Made by a program: the position numbers and the translations under genes. Of a stretch of 32,069 nucleotides of DNA, positions 1 to 7,683 are shown piece after piece. The notes under the pieces are model-generated. The model was given only the letters and a program-made list of their open reading frames with translations, searched no databases and was not told the origin of the DNA. Position 1 is the stretch's first letter. Each line of letters begins with the position of its first letter. Source of the stretch: Paracoccaceae bacterium (lineage in GTDB: Bacteria > Pseudomonadota > Alphaproteobacteria > Rhodobacterales > Rhodobacteraceae); assembly GCA_020441385.1 (NCBI GenBank), contig JAGRMG010000238.1:1-32069 (forward strand), written 5' to 3'.

Positions 1-1
1 C

Positions 2-31
2 AAGGGCGGCAACAGCCGCCGCGCGGCCTGA
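2..31 (+). CDS. C-terminal end of an upstream gene (partial, unidentified)
   Basis: An open frame from the left edge reads KGGNSRRAA and stops at TGA 29-31. The last codons contain a short GGCGGC-AACA-GCCGCC inverted repeat. Nine residues are too few to name the protein. It is called a gene end only because the frame is open, the codons are GC-rich like the rest of the window, and about 170 non-coding bases with promoter-like elements follow. Confidence 0.35.
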   Translation, partial: KGGNSRRAA

Positions 32-92
32 CCGGCGCCGCCACACAAGCCACGGCCCGGCACGGGGCGGCTTGGCTTGCCCTCGAATGTTC

Positions 93-119
93 GGGGCCGC
101 GCCGCGCGAGGCGCGCCCC
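93..119 (+). terminator. Possible terminator hairpin after the upstream gene
   Basis: GGGG-C-CGCGCC (93-103) can pair with GGCGCGCCCC (110-119), leaving one bulged C and a six-base loop. No T-run follows, so it is not a classical intrinsic terminator. Its place between a gene end and a promoter makes termination or 3'-end protection plausible. Confidence 0.3.
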
Positions 120-138
120 TCCATTCCCGGCGGAGCAC

Positions 139-166
139 TGGACAGGGCAAAGCCCGGGCGTGTAAA
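139..166 (+). promoter_or_regulatory. Putative promoter of the SDR-cupin pair
   Basis: TGGACA (139-144, 5/6 to the -35 consensus) is followed after 16 bases by TGTAAA (161-166, 4/6 to the -10 consensus). The start codon is at 200, so the leader would be short. An inverted repeat overlaps the downstream edge of the -10 box. Confidence 0.45.
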
Positions 167-181
167 TGAACGCGTGTTCAT
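166..181. promoter_or_regulatory. Palindromic operator, ATGAAC-N4-GTTCAT
   Basis: Perfect six-base arms flank GCGT. The site sits between the -10 box and the ribosome binding site of the SDR gene, where a bound protein would block transcription. TGAAC/GTTCA arms are typical of TetR-type repressors; DesT and FabR, which control fatty-acid genes, bind similar sequences. No regulator gene is visible in the window, so the cognate protein is unknown. Confidence 0.45.
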
Positions 182-199
182 ATCAGCGGGAGCGAACCG

Positions 200-955
200 A
201 TGAAACTTTCCACCACCTGCGCAATCGTTACCGGCGGCGCCTCGGGTCTGGGCGAGGCCACGGCGCGGCATTTCGCCGAAAACGGCGCCAAGGTCACGAT
301 CCTCGACCGCGACGCCGAACGCGGCGCGAAGGTGGCGGCCGAGATCGGCGGGCATTTCGCCGCGACGGACGTGACCGACGAAGCGTCGGTTCAGGCGGCC
401 ATCGACCTGGCCATGGAGAACATGGGCGCCATCACCGCTGCGGTGAACTGCGCCGGCATCGCCTATGCGATAAAGACCGTGGGCAAGGACGGCCCGCACC
501 CGCTGGATGTGTTCCGGCGCACGATCGACGTCAACCTCGTGGGGTCGTTCAACGTCGCGCGCCTTGCCGCCGTGCAGATGGCCCGGAACAGTCCCGAACC
601 CGACGGCGCGCGCGGCGTGATCGTCAACACCGCATCGGTGGCCGCCTTCGACGGCCAGAAGGGCCAGGCCGCCTATTCCGCCTCAAAGGGGGGCGTGGTC
701 GGCATGACCCTGCCGATGGCGCGCGATCTGGCCTCGAGCGGCATCCGCGTGATGACCATCGCGCCGGGCATCTTCCTGACGCCGATGCTGCAAAGCCTGT
801 CCGAGGAGGTGCAGCAGCAACTGGCCGCCGACGTGCCCAACCCGCCCCGGCTGGGCGATCCCTCGGAATACGGTCGCCTGGCCGGATTCATCGTCGAGAT
901 GGGATATCTCAACGGCGAGGTGATTCGCCTGGACGGCGCGCTGCGGATGCGCTGA
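200..955 (+). CDS. SDR-family NAD(P)-dependent oxidoreductase, probable 3-hydroxyacyl-CoA dehydrogenase type 2
   Basis: A 251-residue classical short-chain dehydrogenase. Visible motifs are the cofactor loop TGGASGLG (11-18), acidic D36 at the end of the second strand (favouring NAD over NADP), NCAG (83-86), N112, and the catalytic S146, Y159 and K163 (YSASK). The order and the C-terminal LDGALRMR ending resemble type II 3-hydroxyacyl-CoA dehydrogenases (HSD17B10-like), which oxidise the beta-hydroxy group in fatty-acid or branched amino-acid catabolism in the cytoplasm. The ATG at 200 has GGGAG at 188-192. The longer frame starting at 166 is in another phase and lacks the family motifs. The palindromic site just upstream suggests repressor control. 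SDR membership is certain; the substrate is inferred. Confidence 0.85.
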   Translation: MKLSTTCAIVTGGASGLGEATARHFAENGAKVTILDRDAERGAKVAAEIGGHFAATDVTDEASVQAAIDLAMENMGAITAAVNCAGIAYAIKTVGKDGPHPLDVFRRTIDVNLVGSFNVARLAAVQMARNSPEPDGARGVIVNTASVAAFDGQKGQAAYSASKGGVVGMTLPMARDLASSGIRVMTIAPGIFLTPMLQSLSEEVQQQLAADVPNPPRLGDPSEYGRLAGFIVEMGYLNGEVIRLDGALRMR

Positions 956-980
956 TCCGGAAAATCCCGGGGAAAACACC

Positions 981-1277
981 ATGTCAAAGGACCGCCCGCA
1001 GGCCAAGGCCACCCAGCTGATCGACGATGACAGGGTCCGCGTGAGCAGATTCGATTTCGCGCCGGGCGCGGAAACCGGCTGGCATGTTCACGGGTTCGAT
1101 TATGTGATCACCGCCATCACCGAATGCCGGATGCTGCTGGAAGACCCCGGCGGCACCTGGCGCGAGGCCCGCATCGCTCCGGGCGAGGCGTATCGGCGCG
1201 ACAAGGGTATCGAACACAACGTGATCAACGCCGGGCCGGCGCCGATGTCCTTTGTCGAAGTCGAACTGAAGTCCTGA
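981..1277 (+). CDS. Small single-domain cupin protein
   Basis: A 98-residue protein with the two cupin motifs: GWHVHGFDY, providing the HxH metal pair near 35-37, and PGEAYRRDKGIEHNVINAG, providing a later histidine and asparagine. It should fold as one beta-barrel that may bind a divalent metal. It starts 25 bases after the SDR stop on the same strand, so co-transcription is likely. Small cupins of this kind are often annotated only as cupin domain-containing proteins, and no reaction can be assigned here. The usual glutamate of motif 1 is not evident, which leaves open a sensor or isomerase role rather than a dioxygenase. Confidence 0.8.
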   Translation: MSKDRPQAKATQLIDDDRVRVSRFDFAPGAETGWHVHGFDYVITAITECRMLLEDPGGTWREARIAPGEAYRRDKGIEHNVINAGPAPMSFVEVELKS

Positions 1278-1287
1278 GCGGCAGAGG

Positions 1288-1308
1288 GGCGGCGATCACA
1301 TCGCCGCC
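1288..1308. terminator. Hairpin between convergent genes, overlapping the uup stop codon
   Basis: A perfect nine-base inverted repeat, GGCGGCGAT-CAC-ATCGCCGCC, lies 11 bases after the cupin stop and contains the TGA stop of uup. There is no T-run on either side. As the only structure between two convergent genes, it could stop or pause polymerase from both sides. Confidence 0.4.
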
Positions 1309-3107
1309 GCCTTCTCCTCCAGCATCAGCCATTCTTCCTCGGACGCTGCCAGTTTCGTCTGCCGTTCAACCAGCGCGGCGGTCGCGCGTTCGAACCGGGC
1401 CGGGTCGCGGGTGTAAAGCTGGGGATCGGCCAACAGCGTCTCAAGCTTGGCGATCTCGGCCCCAAGGCGGTCGATCTCGGCCGGCAATTGGTCGAGCCGG
1501 TGCCGTTCGGTGAAGGTCAGATCGGGCTTTCCCGACCCCGAATTGCGCTTTGACTTCGCCTTTGAAGACTTTGTTTTCTCTTTTTTTTCCGTCTCGTCCG
1601 GTGGCCGCTGCGCACGATAGTCCGACCAGCCGCCGGCAAAGACGGCGGCCCGTCCGTCGCCTTCCATCGCCACTGTGACCGTCGCCACCCGGTCAAGGAA
1701 ATCGCGGTCGTGGCTGACCAGGAGCACGGTGCCGTCATATTCATCCAGCAGTTCCTGCAACAGATCCAGCGTTTCCACGTCCAGATCGTTGGTCGGTTCG
1801 TCCAGCACCAGCAGGTTGGAGGGTTTCGCCATCAGCCGGGCGAGCAGCAACCGCGCCCTTTCCCCGCCCGAGAGCGAACGCACCGGCGCCCGTGCCTGGG
1901 CATCGTCGAACAGGAAATCCTTGAGATAGCCGACGACATGGCGCGGCGCGCCGCGCACCATGACCTGATCGGAGCGGCCCGAAACCCGCATCCCCGGATC
2001 CCCGGTCAGGCTGTCCCACAGGGTCGCGTCGGGGTCCAGCTGCGCGCGCGCCTGATCGAACACCGCCACGTCCAGGCCGGTGCCCAGCTGCACGCTGCCC
2101 CGGTCCGGCGCCACCTCGCCCAGCAGCATCTTCAAGAGCGTCGTCTTGCCGACACCGTTGGGCCCGACAAACGCCACCCGTTCGCCGCGCATCACCGTCA
2201 GGGACAGATCGCGCAGGATCACCTTGTCGCCATAAGCCTTTGATATGCCTCTCGCGTCTATCACCTTGCGGCCCGATTTGGGGCCGGAATCGAGCGCCAT
2301 GGCCGCGCTGCCCTGGCGCCGGATCTGCGCCGCCCTCTCGGCGCGCATGTCCTGCAACCGCCGCACCCGGCCCATGTTGCGCCGGCGCCGGGCGCTGATC
2401 CCCTCGACGGCCCAGCGACTTTCGGCCTTGATCCGACGGTCGAGCTTGTGCCGGGCCGCGTCCTCTTCGGCCCAGACGGCATCGCGCCAGGCTTCGAACG
2501 CGCCGAACCCCTTTTCCTGGCGCAGTATGTTTCCCCTGTCTAGCCAGAGTGTTGCGCGCGTCAGTTCACGCAGGAACGCCCGGTCGTGCGAGATCAGGAC
2601 GAACCCGGCGCGCGTGGCCTTCAACTCGCGTTCTAGCCAGCCGATCGCCGCGATATCGAGGTGGTTGGTCGGCTCGTCCAGCAGCATCAGTTCCGGCCCC
2701 TGGGCCATCAGCCGCGCCAGGGCGGCGCGCCGCCGCTCTCCGCCCGAGGCGGTCGCCACCGTCTGATCGGGGTCGAAATCCAGCCCCTCCGCCGCCCGCT
2801 CCACCCGGTACATCTCGCCCGGGGCCAGACCGTCGCCGGCAAACGCGCCCAGCGTGTCGAAACCCGCCATCTCGGGGTGCTGGTCCATGTAGCCGACCGA
2901 GCTTCCCGGCGGCACGCTCACGACACCGCCGTCGGGTTCGACCAGCCCCGCCATGACCTTCATCAGCGTCGACTTGCCCGACCCGTTGCGCCCCACCAGC
3001 GCCAGCCGGTCGCCGGGCTGCACCACCAGATCGAGCCCGCGAAACAACGGCTCGCCCCCGAAAGAGAGCGAGATGCCGGACAGTTGCAGCAAGGGAACAC
3101 GCGCCAT
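1296..3107 (-). CDS. uup: ABC-F family ATPase Uup
   Basis: A 603-residue soluble protein with two ABC ATPase domains and no membrane segments. Domain 1 has GRNGSGKST (39-47), an SGGERRRAAL signature and LLDEPTNHLD. Domain 2 has GPNGVGKTT, SGGERARLLLARL and LVLDEPTNDLD. A basic, arginine-rich linker joins them, as in ABC-F proteins that bind near the ribosomal E site. A lysine-rich stretch leads into a C-terminal helical hairpin (about 530-603), the hallmark of Uup as opposed to EttA. Uup is linked to ribosome function and to precise excision of transposons through branched-DNA binding. It is the last gene of a minus-strand group behind an OlsB-type gene, 31 bases away. Both nucleotide sites look intact. 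Confidence 0.92.
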   Translation of the reverse strand: MARVPLLQLSGISLSFGGEPLFRGLDLVVQPGDRLALVGRNGSGKSTLMKVMAGLVEPDGGVVSVPPGSSVGYMDQHPEMAGFDTLGAFAGDGLAPGEMYRVERAAEGLDFDPDQTVATASGGERRRAALARLMAQGPELMLLDEPTNHLDIAAIGWLERELKATRAGFVLISHDRAFLRELTRATLWLDRGNILRQEKGFGAFEAWRDAVWAEEDAARHKLDRRIKAESRWAVEGISARRRRNMGRVRRLQDMRAERAAQIRRQGSAAMALDSGPKSGRKVIDARGISKAYGDKVILRDLSLTVMRGERVAFVGPNGVGKTTLLKMLLGEVAPDRGSVQLGTGLDVAVFDQARAQLDPDATLWDSLTGDPGMRVSGRSDQVMVRGAPRHVVGYLKDFLFDDAQARAPVRSLSGGERARLLLARLMAKPSNLLVLDEPTNDLDVETLDLLQELLDEYDGTVLLVSHDRDFLDRVATVTVAMEGDGRAAVFAGGWSDYRAQRPPDETEKKEKTKSSKAKSKRNSGSGKPDLTFTERHRLDQLPAEIDRLGAEIAKLETLLADPQLYTRDPARFERATAALVERQTKLAASEEEWLMLEEKAAAM

Positions 3108-3138
3108 GCCGGCGGGCTACCGCGGCCCCGGCCCGGGG

Positions 3139-3954
3139 TCAACGCCCGTCTTCGCGGGGGCCGCGGATTGCGGGGCGAACCGGCCCGGCGGATGCCGCCG
3201 GGGGCGCCGCGACCGCCCCCGCCACGGCCCGCAGGCGGCGCTGGCGCAGGGCGGGGATCGCGCCGGTTTCAAGCCCGGTGAAGACATGCAGCGTGTTCAG
3301 TTGCCGGTCGATGACCGCATGGTCGCTGACCCAGCCGCCCATGGCCAGGTAGCTGCGCAACAGCGGCGGCATGCGCAGCATCGCGCGGCGCATGTCGGGG
3401 TCTCGGCGCGGCCGGGCCGCGAAGGCGAACACATCGCCCGCCCCGGCCCGCGGGCGCCAGCGGCGCGGCGCCAGATGGCGCGCGGCCAGCAGCGCGAAAC
3501 TGTCCAGATAGGGTTCGGGCGAGGTTCCGGCAAAGGACGAACAGCCAAACAGCATCGCCACGCGGTCGGCGTCGACGCAGGCGGTCATCGCGGCCCAGGC
3601 GAGGCGCAGTATGTCGGGGTCGCCGTGCCCGGGCCGGACGCAGAACCGCCCCAGTTCGGCCATGGGGCCCGAAAAGCGCCCCAGCGCCGAAAGGTCGTAG
3701 AACTGTGCCGAATAGCTGCCGCCGATCTCGCCCCCGCCCGCCAGCACCAGCAGGCGGAAACAGCAGACCAGCATGCCCCCGGCCCGTTCGCGCACCAGCA
3801 CATGCCGGCAGCGATCGTCGAACCGGTCGCGGTCGGGGCCGGGGGTGGCAAACGCCAGCGCCCGCAGCGCCTGCGCCTCGGCCAGATCCGGATCACCCGC
3901 CGCCAGCCGCGCATGATAGCGGCCCAGCGTCAGCGGGAACATGCCCTGGCGCAT
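3139..3954 (-). CDS. OlsB/GlsB-type acyl-ACP-dependent amino-acid N-acyltransferase (aminolipid synthesis)
   Basis: A 271-residue protein of the GNAT-like OlsB (formerly hemolysin-like) family. Recognisable blocks are the start LGRYHARLA, DRFDDRCRHVLVRE, SYSAQFYDLSAL, ELGRFCVRPGH and LFGCSSFAGTSP. OlsB transfers a 3-hydroxyacyl chain from ACP to the alpha-amino group of ornithine, making lyso-ornithine lipid; OlsA then adds the second chain. Roseobacters also have a paralogue, GlsB, that makes glutamine lipid. Here there is no adjacent olsA. The gene lies between bamE and uup, starting four bases beyond the bamE stop, so either enzyme is possible and GlsB is favoured by context only. A second ATG at codon 5 (3942) is an alternative start. 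The C-terminal 40 residues are Ala/Pro/Arg-rich and probably disordered. Confidence 0.8.
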   Translation of the reverse strand: MRQGMFPLTLGRYHARLAAGDPDLAEAQALRALAFATPGPDRDRFDDRCRHVLVRERAGGMLVCCFRLLVLAGGGEIGGSYSAQFYDLSALGRFSGPMAELGRFCVRPGHGDPDILRLAWAAMTACVDADRVAMLFGCSSFAGTSPEPYLDSFALLAARHLAPRRWRPRAGAGDVFAFAARPRRDPDMRRAMLRMPPLLRSYLAMGGWVSDHAVIDRQLNTLHVFTGLETGAIPALRQRRLRAVAGAVAAPPAASAGPVRPAIRGPREDGR

Positions 3955-3957
3955 CGC

Positions 3958-4425
3958 CTATTCCAGAACGGTGCCCGGGTTGAACCGGCCGAGATTGCCC
4001 AGCAGCTGGCGCAGGAAGGTCTTGTCCTCGACGCTGGAACTGGTCACGCGGCGGCTGATCGCGACCACCTGCCCGTGCTCAAGCCCGTAGCGTTCGATGT
4101 TGCGCACCACGCCGCGCTGGTCGAAGCTGATCGCCACCAGTTCGCGCGACACCACCTCCGGCTGGCGCGCCCCGTAGTGGCGGATTCGCGAGGACACATA
4201 GTAATAGCCGCTGTTGTCCAGCACCCCGCCGGCCGACGGCGGGCCGACGGCTTCGGCGACGCTGTCGCGGGTGTCGACGCCGACCTGGATTTCGGCCAGT
4301 TCGGCATCGGTAGGCACATAGCCGTGATTGCGGTAGACCGACGCGCAGGCCACCAGCGATAGCGCCGCGGCGCCGAGGATCGCGGCGCGGATCGTCCGCG
4401 TCAGCCTGGATACCGATGCCACCAT
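3958..4425 (-). CDS. bamE: BamE (SmpA/OmlA) outer-membrane assembly lipoprotein
   Basis: A 155-residue lipoprotein. The signal peptide has basic residues at 7-13, a hydrophobic core and the lipobox LVAC with C27 as the lipidated residue. The body carries the SmpA/OmlA pattern: a GV.TRDSVAEAVG helix-turn (like the G-x-T-x-x-x-V-x-x-x-x-G of BamE), a YYYVSSR strand, and VVRNIERYGLEHG. BamE is the small lipoprotein that stabilises the BamA-BamD complex inserting beta-barrels into the outer membrane. Its ATG sits in a CCATGG palindrome, with AAGGGGG upstream as ribosome binding site. The divergent DUF177 gene begins 88 bases away, an arrangement I know from other Rhodobacteraceae. Confidence 0.85.
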   Translation of the reverse strand: MVASVSRLTRTIRAAILGAAALSLVACASVYRNHGYVPTDAELAEIQVGVDTRDSVAEAVGPPSAGGVLDNSGYYYVSSRIRHYGARQPEVVSRELVAISFDQRGVVRNIERYGLEHGQVVAISRRVTSSSVEDKTFLRQLLGNLGRFNPGTVLE

Positions 4426-4513
4426 GGCGAACTGCCCCCTTGCCCCGGCATTGCTTGCCTTTTATCCCGATTACAGAAACTGCGCCGCCGGTTCAAGAAA
4501 CGAAAGCCCCGTC

Positions 4514-5044
4514 ATGACCGACCAGACCGTCCTTCGCGTTGCCGATCTGGCACAGAACGCGCCCACCGGGTTCGACCTGCAACCCGATGACGCGACCCTG
4601 AAGGCGCTGGCCGGCGCGCTCGGCCTCGCCGATCTGCGCAAGCTGCGCTTTGCCGGCCAGATCGCGGCGCACGGGCGGCACGACTGGGAATTGACGGGGC
4701 GGCTGGGCGCGACCGTGGTGCAGCCCTGCGTGGTCACGCTCGAACCCGTGACGACGCGGATCGAAACCGACGTGTCGCGCCTTTATCTCGCCGAGTTCGA
4801 GGAGCCGGCGGAGACCGAGGCCGAGATGCCCGAGGACGACCGTATCGAGGCGCTGGGCCGGGTCATCGACCTGGCCGCGGTGATGGCCGAGGCGCTGTCG
4901 CTGGCGCTGCCGCAATATCCGCGCAAGGACGGGGTCGAACTGGGCGAGGCGGTGTTCACCGAGTCCGGAAAGGCGCCGATGCGCGATGAGGATGCGCGCC
5001 CTTTCGCCGGTCTCGCCGGACTGCGCGACAAGCTGAAGGATTGA
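4514..5044 (+). CDS. DUF177/YceD family protein, probable 23S rRNA accumulation factor
   Basis: A 176-residue acidic protein of the DUF177 (YceD) family. Visible features are the central QPCVVTLEPV block with a conserved cysteine, followed by the D/E-rich RLYLAEFEE segment, DLAAVMAEALSLALPQYPRK (the conserved final helix and PxYP-like turn) and a short C-terminal tail. The family is linked to 23S rRNA accumulation in bacteria and plants and is usually encoded just before rpmF, as here. The open frame extends upstream to 4424, but the 30 extra residues overlap the bamE start and do not look like the family. MTDQTVLRV at 4514 is therefore preferred. The rpmF start is 218 bases downstream, so rpmF may also have its own promoter. 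Confidence 0.85.
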   Translation: MTDQTVLRVADLAQNAPTGFDLQPDDATLKALAGALGLADLRKLRFAGQIAAHGRHDWELTGRLGATVVQPCVVTLEPVTTRIETDVSRLYLAEFEEPAETEAEMPEDDRIEALGRVIDLAAVMAEALSLALPQYPRKDGVELGEAVFTESGKAPMRDEDARPFAGLAGLRDKLKD

Positions 5045-5091
5045 CCGGCCGCCCCCGGCCCGGGCGCCATGGGGGGCGCGGATTTTGCCCC

Positions 5092-5119
5092 TTGAACATG
5101 GCGCAATTCAAGGTATTTT
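5092..5119 (+). promoter_or_regulatory. Candidate rpmF promoter
   Basis: TTGAAC (5092-5097) and TATTTT (5114-5119) are separated by 16 bases, each 4/6 to consensus, in the 218-base gap before rpmF. A weaker pair, TTGGAC (5142-5147) with TAAACG, lies further down. The leader also holds a GC-rich stem near 5220-5245, and AAAGG at 5251-5255 is the ribosome binding site. No L32-binding structure could be identified by eye. Confidence 0.35.
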
Positions 5120-5262
5120 CGCGCGCTCATCTGAATTAAGGTTGGACATCGGGCAGGACGCGGCCTAAACGCTCGTCACGCCGCCTGAGTCGGACCCTGA
5201 GAGAGACAACGCAACACGGGCCGCCGGGATCGCCCGGCCCCCAATCGGATAAAGGTTGAGAC

Positions 5263-5469
5263 ATGGCTGTCCAACAGAACAAAGTTTCGAAATCGCGCCG
5301 CAACAACCGCCGCGCGCATGATGCGCTGGTCGCGGCAAACCCCAACGAATGCCCCGAATGCGGCGAACTCAAGCGGCCCCATCACGTCTGCCCCTCCTGC
5401 GGCCATTACGCCGAGAAGGAAATCGTCGCCATGACCGACGATATCGACCTGGACGAAGACGCGGCCTGA
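5263..5469 (+). CDS. rpmF: 50S ribosomal protein L32
   Basis: A 68-residue basic protein starting [21 protein letters not shown], the signature of bacterial L32. It keeps all four zinc cysteines, C30, C33, C43 and C46, so it is the zinc-binding (C+) form rather than the zinc-independent paralogue. L32 sits in the large subunit near the peptidyl-transferase exit region. The C-terminal tail ([11 protein letters not shown]) is acidic. plsX starts 16 bases after its stop, the widespread rpmF-plsX-fabH arrangement that ties ribosome output to membrane-lipid synthesis. AAAGG at 5251-5255 is well spaced for translation. Confidence 0.96.
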   Translation: MAVQQNKVSKSRRNNRRAHDALVAANPNECPECGELKRPHHVCPSCGHYAEKEIVAMTDDIDLDEDAA

Positions 5470-5485
5470 GCCACGCCCCAATTGC

Positions 5486-6610
5486 ATGACGGCCCGGTCC
5501 GATCATTCCCGCGCGCAATCCGGGCGCATCATCATCTCGGTTGACGCCATGGGCGGAGACGCCGGCCCCGCCGTGGTGGTGGCTGGCCTGGCCGCCTTTG
5601 CCGCCGGGAATGCGGATGTCGGACTGATCCTGCACGGCCCCGAAGCCGAGCTTGCCCGCCTGGTCGAGCGCCGCCGCGAACTGGCGGGCCGGGTCGATTT
5701 CCGCGACGCGCCCGACGTCGTGACCATGCAGGACAAGCCCAGCCATGTCGCGCGCAACGGCAAGGGCACCTCGATGTGGTCGGCACTGGAATCGGTGCGC
5801 GAGGGCGAGGCCGCCGGCGCCGTATCCTGTGGCAATACCGGCGCGCTGATGGCGCTTTCGACGCTGCGGCTGCGCCGTCTGCCCGGTGTGAACCGCCCGG
5901 CCATCGCCATCCTGTTTCCGTCGCGGGCGCCGCAGCGCTTCAACGTCATGCTGGATGTGGGCGCCGACGTGCGCGCCGACGCCCGCGACCTGCTGCAATT
6001 CGCGCTGATGGGCGCCTCGTATGCCCGCAACGGCCTGAACGTGCAGCGCCCGCGCGTCGGGCTGCTGAATGTCGGCACCGAAGAACACAAGGGCCGCGCC
6101 GAACTGAAAGAGGCGCACGGGCTGATTTCGCAGGTCGCCGAGGCCGCGAGTTTCGAATTCGTCGGCTTCGTCGAAGGCAGCGACATTCCCGGCAACCGGG
6201 CCGACGTGATCGTGACCGACGGCTTCACCGGAAACGTGGCGATCAAGACCGGCGAAGGAACCGCCGGCATGATCGCATCGCGGCTGCGCGAGTCGTTTCG
6301 CCATTCGCTGCTGTCGCGTCTGGCTTCGGTGCTGGCGGTGGGTTCGCTGAACCGGCTGCGCGAACATATCGACCCGCGCCGCGTCAATGGCGGCGTGTTC
6401 CTCGGCCTGAACGGCACGGTCGTCAAGTCGCATGGCAGCGCCGACGCCACCGGCGTGGCGGCCGCTGTCAAGCTGGCCTATAACCTCGCCGTATCGGGAT
6501 TCGCCGAACGGCTTGCGGCCCGCATCGCCACGACCGCGGATCTGGTACAACCCGGCGTCGGCGCCGAGCAGGCCGCGGCGGGCGGTGAAACGACGGAAGA
6601 ACAGGCGTAG
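5486..6610 (+). CDS. plsX: Phosphate acyltransferase PlsX
   Basis: A 374-residue peripheral membrane enzyme converting acyl-ACP and phosphate to acyl-phosphate, the donor used by PlsY in the first step of phosphatidic-acid synthesis. Diagnostic stretches are SVDAMGGDAGP (18-28), the KGTSMW segment, VSCGNTGALMA, RPAIAILFPSR, LLNVGTEEHKG, and DVIVTDGFTGNVAIKTGEG, followed by the C-terminal GLNGTVVKSHGSADATGV. Length is a little above the family norm of about 330-350 because of a 14-residue N-terminal and an Ala/Glu-rich C-terminal extension. Only 16 bases separate it from rpmF and three from fabH, so the three genes are almost certainly one operon. The ribosome binding site at 5486 is weak, suggesting coupling to rpmF translation. 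Confidence 0.95.
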   Translation: MTARSDHSRAQSGRIIISVDAMGGDAGPAVVVAGLAAFAAGNADVGLILHGPEAELARLVERRRELAGRVDFRDAPDVVTMQDKPSHVARNGKGTSMWSALESVREGEAAGAVSCGNTGALMALSTLRLRRLPGVNRPAIAILFPSRAPQRFNVMLDVGADVRADARDLLQFALMGASYARNGLNVQRPRVGLLNVGTEEHKGRAELKEAHGLISQVAEAASFEFVGFVEGSDIPGNRADVIVTDGFTGNVAIKTGEGTAGMIASRLRESFRHSLLSRLASVLAVGSLNRLREHIDPRRVNGGVFLGLNGTVVKSHGSADATGVAAAVKLAYNLAVSGFAERLAARIATTADLVQPGVGAEQAAAGGETTEEQA

Positions 6611-6613
6611 CAC

Positions 6614-7585
6614 ATGACCACACGCGCGGTAGTCAAGGGAATCGGCCACTACCTGCCCGAACGGGTGGTGGAAAACGCCTGGTTCGAAGACCGGCTGGAC
6701 ACGTCCGACGAATGGATCCGCGCGCGCTCGGGGATCGAGCGGCGGCATTTCGCCGCCGAGGGCGAAACCACGTCCGACCTGGCCACCCACGCCGCGCGCG
6801 CGGCACTGGACGATGCCGGGCTGGCCGCCGACGACATCGACGCGATCATCCTGGCCACCTCGACCCCGGACCTCACCTTCCCTTCGGCCGCGACGATGGT
6901 GCAATCGGCGCTGGGCATGACGCGCGGTTTCGCGTTCGATCTGCAGGCGGTCTGCGCGGGGTTCATCTATGCCCTCAGCACGGCCAACGCGATGATCCTG
7001 TCGGGCCAGGCCCGGCGCATCCTGGTGATCGGCGCCGAGACCTTCTCGCGCATCCTCGACTGGGAGGACCGGTCGACCTGTGTGCTGTTCGGCGATGGCG
7101 CCGGCGCGCTGGTGCTGGCGGCCGAAGACGGCGCGGGCACCCCGCAGGACCGCGGCATACTCGCGGTGGATCTGAATTCGGACGGACGCCACCGCGACCT
7201 GCTCTATGTCGATGGCGGCGTCTCGACCGGGACAACGGGCCTGGTGCGGATGCAGGGCAACCAGGTGTTCCGCCACGCCATCGAAAAGCTGGCCGCCACC
7301 GCCGAAACCGCGCTGGCGCGGGCCGGGCTGCAAGACGACGACGTGGACTGGATCGTGCCCCATCAGGCCAATATCCGCATCATTCAGGGCACCGCGAAAC
7401 GGATGAAGCACTCCATGGACAGGGTGGTTGTGACCGTGCAGGACCACGGCAACACCTCGGCCGCCTCGATTCCGCTGGCGCTGTCGGTCGGCCGCGCCCG
7501 CGGACAGATCAAGCGCGGCGACCTGCTCGTGACCGAGGCGATCGGCGGCGGGCTGGCCTGGGGCGCGGTGGTGCTCCGCTGGTAG
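6614..7585 (+). CDS. fabH: Beta-ketoacyl-ACP synthase III (FabH)
   Basis: A 323-residue thiolase-fold enzyme that starts fatty-acid synthesis by condensing acetyl-CoA with malonyl-ACP. The complete triad is visible: C114 in LQAVCAGF, H250 in VPHQANIRI and N280 in DHGNTSAASIP. TSDEWI.ARSGIERRH near the N terminus and the C-terminal GGGLAWGAVVLRW are typical FabH ends. It starts three bases after the plsX stop, consistent with translational coupling. Product and pathway fit its neighbour plsX: one enzyme starts acyl chains, the other loads them onto phosphate. Confidence 0.96.
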   Translation: MTTRAVVKGIGHYLPERVVENAWFEDRLDTSDEWIRARSGIERRHFAAEGETTSDLATHAARAALDDAGLAADDIDAIILATSTPDLTFPSAATMVQSALGMTRGFAFDLQAVCAGFIYALSTANAMILSGQARRILVIGAETFSRILDWEDRSTCVLFGDGAGALVLAAEDGAGTPQDRGILAVDLNSDGRHRDLLYVDGGVSTGTTGLVRMQGNQVFRHAIEKLAATAETALARAGLQDDDVDWIVPHQANIRIIQGTAKRMKHSMDRVVVTVQDHGNTSAASIPLALSVGRARGQIKRGDLLVTEAIGGGLAWGAVVLRW

Positions 7586-7630
7586 CGTCCGCGCCAACCC
7601 GCCCGAAGCGGCGCATGCAATTCACTGATA

Positions 7631-7660
7631 TTGACAGCTAAATTGCCCCGCGCCTATTGT
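7631..7660 (+). promoter_or_regulatory. Strong sigma-70-type promoter of ihfA
   Basis: A perfect -35 box TTGACA (7631-7636) is followed after 18 bases by TATTGT (7655-7660, 4/6). This is the best promoter match in the window. It lies between the fabH stop and the ihfA start, in a locally AT-richer stretch, and implies that ihfA can be transcribed independently of rpmF-plsX-fabH. Confidence 0.6.
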
Positions 7661-7683
7661 TCGTCAGAAACATGGGGGACAGC

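Noticed and set aside
5369-7597. 742-residue open frame antisense to rpmF, plsX and fabH
   Set aside because: GC-rich codons on one strand leave the opposite frame open. The translation is His/Arg/Gln/Gly-rich with no domain, and the sense strand encodes three well-known enzymes.
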